Shown: piece after piece, positions 57,216 to 64,000 of the stretch
Numbering within the stretch: the first letter of the stretch is position 1
Layout: each line of letters starts with the position of its first letter
Source of the DNA: Akebia trifoliata
Lineage: Eukaryota; Streptophyta; Magnoliopsida; Ranunculales; Lardizabalaceae
NCBI GenBank assembly: GCA_017979445.1
Contig: CM030714.1
Span: 18,409,892-18,473,891, forward strand
Length of the DNA stretch: 64,000 nt
Reading direction: 5' to 3'
Program-made: the position numbers and the translations under genes
Notes under the pieces: model-generated
What the model saw: the letters and a program-made list of their open reading frames with translations, nothing else
The model's database searches: none
Told to the model about the DNA's origin: nothing

Positions 57216-59190
57216 ATTACTCTTTCACCCTGGGCAGGTAGAGTAGGACTCTAAAAACAATTAGTTCATTACTCTTTCACTCCGAGTAGGTAAAGTAGAA
57301 CTTCCAAAAAAAATTAATTTATTACTCTTTCACCCTGGGCAGGTAGAGTAGGACTCTCAAAAAGCTTAGTTCATTACTCTTTCACTCCGAGTAAGTAGAG
57401 TAGAACTTCCCAAAATAATTAGTTCATTACTCTTTCACTCCGAGTAGGTAGAGTAGAACCTCTCAAAAGAATTAGTTTATTACTCTTTCACCCTGGGCAG
57501 GTAGAGTAGGACTCTCAAAAAGCTTAGTTCATTACTCTTTCACTCCGAGTAGGTAGAGTAGAACTTCCCGAAATAATTAGTTCATTACTCTTTCACCCTG
57601 GGCAGGTAAAGTAGGACTCTCAAAAAACTTAGTTTATTACTCTTTCACTCCGAGTAGGTAGAGTAGAACTTTCCCAAAAAAAAAAAAAAGATTAGTTCAT
57701 TACTCTTTCACCATGGGCAGGTAGAGTAGGACTCTTAAAAAGTTAGTTCATTACTCTTTCACTCCGAGTAGGTAGTGTAGAACTTGCAAAAAAAAAAAAA
57801 TTAGTTCATTACTCTTTCACCCTGGCAGGTAGAGTAGGGCTTCCAAAAAAATTAGTTCATTACTCTTTCACTCCGAGTAGGTAGAGTAGAACTTCCCAAA
57901 ATAATTAATTCATTACTTTTTCACCCTGGGCAGGTAGAGTAGGACTCCCAAAACAAATGGTTCATTACTCTTTCACTCCGAGTAGGTAGAGTAGAACTTC
58001 CAAAAATAATTAGTTCATTACTCTTTTACCCTAGGCATGTAGAGTAGGACTCTCAAAAAGCTTAGTTCATTACTCTTTCACTCCGAGTAGGTAGAGTAGA
58101 ACTTTCCAAAAAAAAAAAAAAATTAGTTCATTACTCTTTCACCCTAGGCAGGTAGAGTAGGATTCCCAAAAAAATTAGTTCATTACTCTTTCACTCCGAG
58201 TAGGTAGAGTAAAACTTGCAAAATAAAAAAATTAGTTCATTACTCTTTCACCCTGGGCAGGTAGAGTAGGGCTCCCAAAAAAATTAGTTCATTACTCTTT
58301 CACTCCGAGTAGGTAGAGTAGAACTTCCCAAAATAATTAATTCATTACTCTTTCACCCTGGGCAGGTAGAGTAGGACTCCAAAAACAAATGGTTCATTAC
58401 TCTTTCACTCCGAGTAGGTAGAGTAGAACTTCCCAAAATAATTAGTTCATTACTCTTTAACCCTTGACAGGTAGAGTAGGACTCTCAAAAAGCTTAGTTC
58501 ATTACTCTTTCACTCCGAGTAGGTAGAGTAGAACTTTCCAAAAAAAAAATTAGTTCATTACTCTTTCACCCTGGGCAGGTAGAGTAGGACTCCTAAAAAA
58601 TTAGTTCATTACTCTTTCACTCCGAGTAGGTAGAGTAGAACTTCCCAAATAAATTAGTTCATTACTCTTTCACCCTGGGCAGGTAGAGTAGGACTTCTAA
58701 AAAGCTTAGTTCATTACTCTTTCACTCCGAGTAGGTAGAGTAGAACTTCCAAAAAAAAAAAATAGTTCATTACTCTTTCACTCCGGGTAGGTAGAGTAGA
58801 ACTTCCCAAAAAAAATTTAGTTCATTACTCTTTCACTCCGAGTAAGTAGAGTAGAACTTTCCAAAAAAAAATTAGTTCATTACTCTTTCACCCTGGGCAG
58901 GTAGAGTAGGACTCCTAAAAAATTAGTTCATTACTCTTTCACCCTGGGCAGGTAGAGTAGGACTTCTAAAAAGCTTAGTTCATTACTCTTTCACTCCGGG
59001 TAGGTAGAGTAGAACTTCCAAAAAAAAAAAAACAAAAATAGTTCATTACTCTTTCACTCCAAGTAGGTAGAGTAGAACTTCCCAAAAAAAATTTAGTGCA
59101 TTACTCTTTCACTCTAAGTAGGTAGAATAAGACTCTCAAAAAAATATAAATTCATTACTCTTTCACCTAGATTAGGTAGAGTAGGACATT
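57216..59190. repeat. 52/53-bp alternating tandem array in element 5
   Basis: About 37 units. Two types mostly alternate: one with CACCCTGGGCAGGTAGAGTAGG, here split as CACCCTGGGCAGG plus TAGAGTAGG, and one with CACTCCGAGTAGG plus TAGAGTAGAAC, giving a dimer of about 105 bp. A-runs of varying length separate units. Outer arms TACTCT and AGAGTA are constant in nearly all units. The alternation breaks in places (58740-58960), where units of one type follow each other. It is unrelated to the 34-bp array in H. Confidence 0.93.
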
Positions 59191-59549
59191 TAACTCAAAT
59201 ATCATTCAAGTATCATTACGCTCAGATTTGTCTCAAATATCATTCAAATTTTCTCGAGTTTTGTTTTACTCAGATTTTACTCAATTTCACACAGTGCACA
59301 CACTTGCACATTCGTTCTTTTAGTCAGGGAGAATTCTCTAAAATTCAAGGATCTGACACGGTCAGTGAGAGCTCATGCTCAAGGACCTGACAACTTTTTA
59401 ATTCGGGGAGAGCTTTACCCTCAAGGATCCAAACACCCCGACGAATTGCTAAATCAGGCTGCAAAATGAACTGTCACTAGCTTTGGCATTCAGATATCAC
59501 ACTATCTACCAAAATAGATTTGCTATCTAGTTTGCTTCAACCCTCTACC
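59191..59549 (+). other. Element 5 3' terminal untranslated segment
   Basis: Conserved with 23998-24439 of element A; carries GATCTGACA/GACCTGACA phrases. No gene. Confidence 0.7.
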
Positions 59550-59562
59550 AAAGAGGGGCATC
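59550..59562 (+). other. Polypurine tract of element 5
   Basis: AAAGAGGGGCATC immediately before the 3' LTR. Confidence 0.88.
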
Positions 59563-61301
59563 TGTAGACATCCCATTTTTGCACTCGCCTGATTAATCAA
59601 CTCGTCAATCCGATTGCAATGATTCCCAATGATGGATGTGTATTCCATTGCTTCATTTTGTTACCAGATGTGTTTCAGAAATCCGGATGAGGTATCTCAA
59701 ATTGATAAAACCTTAGAAACCACGCTACGCTAGGAAAATACGACCCCAGAAACATAGAAATCATCATCTTGCAGACCAAAAAGAAACTTCACGATAAAAA
59801 TCACTAAAAAATTACCAAATTATCAAAATACCCCTAACCTCAAAACAACCCTAGAGCCTACGTTACGCTTAGGAAAACTCTCTCGAACACATAAAATAAC
59901 AAATCGGAACCAAATAAATTATTTCACCAATTTTAACAGAATTTGATAAAATTACGAAAATGCCCCTCATAAAGTTCACAGTCATTTCACATAAAATTTT
60001 TCATAAATGACACAAACCAACATTCTCATTGAATTCCTTACGAAAAACCGATTCAAAAACATCCTAGAACATTAAAAACCGACTTGAAACGTGAAAAGTC
60101 CTCTCCGGGGGCAAAACGATAATTTCACAATTTTCATAATTAAAAAATTCGAAATTAATAAATAAAATATTAAATAATTAAAGTGAAACATTTATGAAAT
60201 TAATTTAAAATTTTGAAACTAAAATATCGATCAATCGGACTTTCGGGTAAAATTGTTGAGGGTTCGTGGGATATTTCTTTAAGGACCCCTCCATTTGGGG
60301 GTCCAAAGAATTAAAGAAATAATGGAAGGGGGTTCTCCAAAAATTTAAAGTCAATCAAGCAAGACTGTAGTCAAAGTATTAAAGTCAATCAAGTCAGACT
60401 GAAGTCAAAATTAAAGTCAATTAAGCAAGACTAAAGTCAAGATATTAAAAGTCAATCAATTAAGACTAAAGTCAAAACATTAAAAGTCAATCAAATAAGA
60501 CCAAAAGTCATAATGGAATTATAATTAAATAATAACTCTATCTAATAGAATTCTAACTTAAAAACAATTCTACCTAAAATAATTCTAATTAAAACACAAT
60601 TCTACCTAAAACAATTTTAACTAAAACACAACTCTAATTAAAAGATCTCTAATTAAACACTAACTCTATCCAAATCAACCTTAAAAAAATTCTATAAATA
60701 GAGGTGCTCACACCCTATTTTCGTATCAAATCATAAACCCTAAGAGAAGTAGGTCTAAAAGCTCCCCTAGCCCCCCCATAAACCCTAGTTTTGGAGTCCC
60801 AACTCCTTACCTAACATCCCTCCTTCAATTTTAGTCTAGAAAACACCTAAAATCCCTCAAAAAACACCCCTAAATCCGCAACAAACTTGAAGAGTTCAGA
60901 TCCAAAAACAAGGAGATATCTTGATCTAGGAGATCCGAAGTCAAATCCGGAGACAGAACGAAGCAAGGGAGTACAGTACAAGGAGCTCTTTTTGTCAGAT
61001 CTGAGGTAACAAAATCCTTGCTATCGGAAAGGTATGTAATTTTTTTATTTTTATCTAGGTTTTTAGCAATGTGATATATTTGGGAAGTTAGTAGAGACCG
61101 ACTTTGGCCGGGCGGGGTTGGTGCCTAACACCTTCCAACCCCGTAACATGATCCCCGAATTCAAATTTTTTATGGTAGATTAGTTCTTTTTATCCATGTT
61201 AGAGTCAGTTTGGTTCCTAGACCACAATAACTAGGTGGTGACTCCTAAACCTCAAGGGTCAAATGCGGATCCGCGCACCCCACGGATCGAGGGCTCTTTC
61301 A
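59563..61301 (+). mobile_element. 3' LTR of element 5
   Basis: 1,739 bp, between the purine tract and GACGC (61302-61306). The motifs are the same as in the 5' LTR; near the end the stem GATCCGCG/CGCGGATC has become GATCCGCG/CACGGATC. Confidence 0.92.
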
Positions 61302-62918
61302 GACGCAAAATGCCCCAAAAATTGAAAAAAATCGAAATGGACTCCGAAGTCCAAACCTACAAAAATCCAATTTATTTTATCACTATTTTTTAATAAAATG
61401 GTCCGAGACTTCCCACGTGGCCCACAGACCAAATCCCTTATCATTCTTCTACACTCCTCAACTCAATCCAACATAAGCCCAAACCCATTATCCAAGCTTA
61501 TTCAATACAAACTCAAATCCATTCCTATTCCACCAACAATCTAAGCCCAACCAAAACTCTATCGAAGCCCAAATCATTTAACCCAAACCCAATTCTCTAC
61601 CCAAGCCCAACATCACAAACAATCACCTAATATGACACATGTCATTACTCCCTTCCACCTCCCTCAATCAACCAACCAACTCCATTACTTCCCTCCAAAA
61701 ATTAATTCAACCCATAACCGTACCCTAACCTATCCTATCCTATCCATTCTCTCAAATCAAACACTTATAACCTATCACCCTCCCCTAATCTACCCCCATC
61801 ATTCCCTACAAAACCCATCTCTACAATCTACACCTACACCCATCCTCTCAAATCAAACACTCATCCATTCCCATCAACTCATCTCCACCCTTCATTTCCA
61901 CCCACTTTGACACATGTCATCATCTCCCTCACCCTCCCAAAATATCATCAACCACCCCATTAAATCCTCTATTCTCTTAAACCAAACATCATTTAATCAC
62001 AACCACCATCTTAAACTCACCTCACCAAACACTCAACCCAAATGGGTTGGGTTGGATCCAAACCATTTGGGTTAAAACTCACCCATTTAACCTTCTTACA
62101 CAAATACCCCTCAAACCCCATCAATTTACACATACCCTTCTATTAAACCCCACACCATTCTACCACTTCTCATCATTTCACCCAACTCTACCCCTCAAAA
62201 TAACTCACAAATTCTATAAAAACCCCACCATTCTCAACTCTCAATCACTAATGAAAAATCCCACATCCAACCCTCCAAAAGATAAAAAAGAAATCACTCT
62301 CTCAACCTTTCTCTCTTAACCAATTCTACTACATCTACTCTCAACTCAGCTCAACTTTCAACCTTCTCTCAAACAAGTCAAGCAAAGAAAAAAAAGACTC
62401 ATTAAAGAAAGTCAAAGGAAGTCAAGGAAGGAACAAGGTGGGTTTGACAAAAGGACACCCCCCTAACTCCCCTCTTCTACTCACCCATTTCCTACACATT
62501 TGCACACACCACTATGGTTTAAATCACCAAAGGGCCCCTTCTTCATAAGGGTGCCCTCAATGATTTGAACCAATATCGAAGCCCCTCACACTTGAGGGCA
62601 CACATCAAATGTTTTTTTTTTCAATTTCATTTTCTTTATTTCAAAAGGCCGAATCCGAGGTTACCACATCACGTGGATGGAATAGGGTGCCTAACACCTT
62701 CCCTACTCCATAAATGGACCCCTTGCCTTTGAATCAAAAGTTGGACCATGCACTTTATCCTACGAGAGTCAACAAAAAATGTCAAAATGACATGTTCTTT
62801 TAAAGAAATATGACTTCGGGTGACCATTCATACCCATCTCAAAAAATGAATGGTGGCGGCTCCAAAACACCCCCAAAGTGGAGGGATGTTTTAAAATATT
62901 AAAAATCCCATGTCCACA
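61302..62918 (+). mobile_element. LTR of element D, main part
   Basis: This continues the LTR cut at 49927 (GACGC at 61302-61306 is the duplication) and ends in CATGTCCACA before a primer site. Total length is about 1.65 kb. About 61440-62360 is very poor in G on this strand, which leaves frames open (61632-61910, 62047-62319) without protein character. Towards the end it shares GTGCCTAACACCTTCC with the main family (about 62689), so D is a related Tat-type element. Confidence 0.75.
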
Positions 62919-62921
62919 GCT

Positions 62922-62939
62922 TGGCGACTTCACTGGGGA
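62922..62939 (+). other. Primer-binding site of element D
   Basis: TGGCGACTTCACTGGGGA, three bases after the LTR end; one base differs from the site at 45599. Confidence 0.8.
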
Positions 62940-63734
62940 GTACATACTAGCGGGTCCGACACTCTTTCTTGATTCGGTTATTCGTAAAAAAAAAAAAAAA
63001 AGTTTGTTTTATTTTTGTGTTGTTTCTTTTGGTTTATCTACTAATGCGTTTGCTTTTTTTCTTTTTTTTTATTTCACAAGTTTCACATGGGATGGTTGTA
63101 ATATTTATTTACATATGCTTTTGTTTAATTTTTATTTTGGAACAAAGAATGTAAGGATGGATACGATTCAAAAAATGCACGCACATGCACATGCGATTCA
63201 CACCCCTATGCATAAGCCACCCCCCCTTCTCTTTAAATTTCTAACCCCGGATGCCGGTACTCTCAAGCCCCCGAGATCGTTATTTTGGGTGGTTGGGAGG
63301 AGAACATCCACCCCATTCACCAACCTAAGACATGTACACTTCGGTGTACATCGAGGTTTGAAAAATGGGTAGCCGAAAAACTACCTACGAACCGCATGCA
63401 TCGAAGCGTAATTAATAGACAAAGGACACTAAGGCTTGCAAAATCAATTTCGTATCCATCCCATGTTCATATGTCTTGTATTTTTTTTTTAAGCCCACGA
63501 AGGCAAGTTGTATAGATTTTAGGATATTTTTCTTTTGTTCTCGTTTATATGTCGCCTTAGGTAAAAGGGGGAAATCTGTTTTTTTTATGTTATCATGTGC
63601 ATCATCAAAAAATAAAAAAGTGACATTTTTGTGGCCCAAGCCAAAAAACAGAGGCTATGTGCCTTAAAACCCAGAAATTTCAGGCCAAAATGGGATGAGA
63701 ATAAAAAACAGAGCAAGGTTGGAAGGCCAGAAAA
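62940..63734 (+). other. Leader of element D
   Basis: Non-coding. It has a perfect 8-bp stem ATGTACAC (63332-63339) and GTGTACAT (63344-63351) with TTCG between them. Short open frames at 62878-63372 and 63476-63667 are not recognised and resemble the low-complexity leader of the other copies. Confidence 0.6.
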
Positions 63735-64000
63735 GGTTCTGGTCCGTGCTTGAAGCACGAACTCAAGAAATATTGTTAAGTCCGTGCTTAGAAAACGGAC
63801 TGGGCAAATTTTCTTAGGGCCGTACATGAAGCACGGACCAGTGCAAAAAAAAAAATAATTTGATGTTCTGGTCCGTATTTGAAGCACGGACCAACAAAAA
63901 AGTGTTAGGTCCGTACTTGAAAAACGGACCCACAAAAAAAAAAATAAAAAATTTTGATGCTCTAGTCTGTATTTGAAGCACGGACCAGCAAAAAAGTGTT
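63735..64000. repeat. Short tandem hairpin repeats in element D leader
   Basis: Six degenerate units, 38-57 bp apart, each with an inverted pair such as GGTCCGT...ACGGACC around a 9-base loop. The array runs off the window. Confidence 0.75.

Larger units (their letters stand above)
49928..61301 (+). mobile_element. Element 5: complete-ended, defective Tat/Ogre-like element
   Basis: Two nearly equal LTRs (1,738 and 1,739 bp), a primer site, a purine tract and a perfect GACGC duplication (49923-49927 and 61302-61306) define an 11,374-bp element. The LTRs differ at a few percent of positions in the stretches I compared by eye (12 differences in about 320 bases, then 6 in about 250), so it is among the youngest insertions here. 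Inside are only the leader block, remnants of reverse transcriptase and integrase, and a long tandem array. Without gag and polymerase it must have been moved by proteins from elsewhere. Confidence 0.92.

Noticed and set aside
57216..59190. CRISPR-like array
   Set aside because: Units are contiguous degenerate repeats with A-runs between them, not constant repeats with unique spacers, and the context is plant retrotransposon.
61632..62319. Two open frames in the element D LTR
   Set aside because: They are open because the strand has almost no G and thus few TAG or TGA codons; the peptides are Pro/His/Thr/Leu-rich without domains.
1..64000. tRNA or rRNA genes
   Set aside because: The tRNA-related sequences are 18-base primer sites complementary to tRNA ends; no cloverleaf or rRNA segment was recognised.

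Overview
This window is a block of plant repetitive DNA with no intact host gene. It is AT-rich and dominated by nested LTR retrotransposons. The main family is a Tat/Ogre-type Ty3/gypsy element: LTRs of about 1.65-1.78 kb that begin TGTAGACA and end CTTTCA, an Arg-tRNA-type primer site close to TGGCGACTCCACTGGGGA, and a purine tract ending GGGGCATC. Also present are a Tekay/Del-like chromovirus and an Athila-like solo LTR. Ogre-type elements and an ABCB6/20-type gene fragment point to a flowering plant, probably a eudicot; I cannot go further from sequence alone.

Layout. 1-1298: part of an Athila-like LTR and the start of its internal region, then a 100-N gap. 1399-15727: an element on the minus strand (called H here) with a 5.5-kb array of 34-bp repeats, an adjoining 33-bp array, integrase debris, a leader block, a solo LTR inserted into it, a captured ABCB transporter exon and its 5' LTR. 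15728-22021 and 32675-32869: the decayed chromovirus that H and others landed in. 22022-22203 and 31658-32674: an Athila-like solo LTR (duplication GTACG), split by element A at 22204-31657 (minus strand, complete ends, duplication ATAAG). 32870-45597: element 2 (plus strand), with two gag-like regions, an ORF1-like region and a protease. Its right LTR is followed directly by a primer site and a second internal copy (45598-49893), giving a tandem LTR-internal-LTR-internal structure. 49894-49927 and 61302-62918: the LTR of a related element D, split by element 5 (49928-61301, complete ends, duplication GACGC). 62919-64000: leader of element D, running off the window.

How the pieces work together. 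No element here encodes a full set of proteins: A has none, H and element 5 share the same reverse-transcriptase-to-integrase deletion, and element 2 stops after protease. Because they share LTR ends, primer site, purine tract and a conserved leader block, they look like non-autonomous members moved by proteins made elsewhere.

Two positions inside these elements vary strongly between copies. The 3' position, before the purine tract, carries a different tandem array in each element (34 bp in H, 77 bp in A, a 52/53-bp pair in element 5). The 5' position, in the leader, carries 192-bp repeats in A and 5, an ABCB exon in H, and about 2.3 kb of unknown sequence in the second tandem copy. The most interesting signals are short hairpins built into nearly every tandem array, with paired base changes that keep the stems, and a twice-repeated palindrome-plus-hairpin module in the leader block of all five copies.
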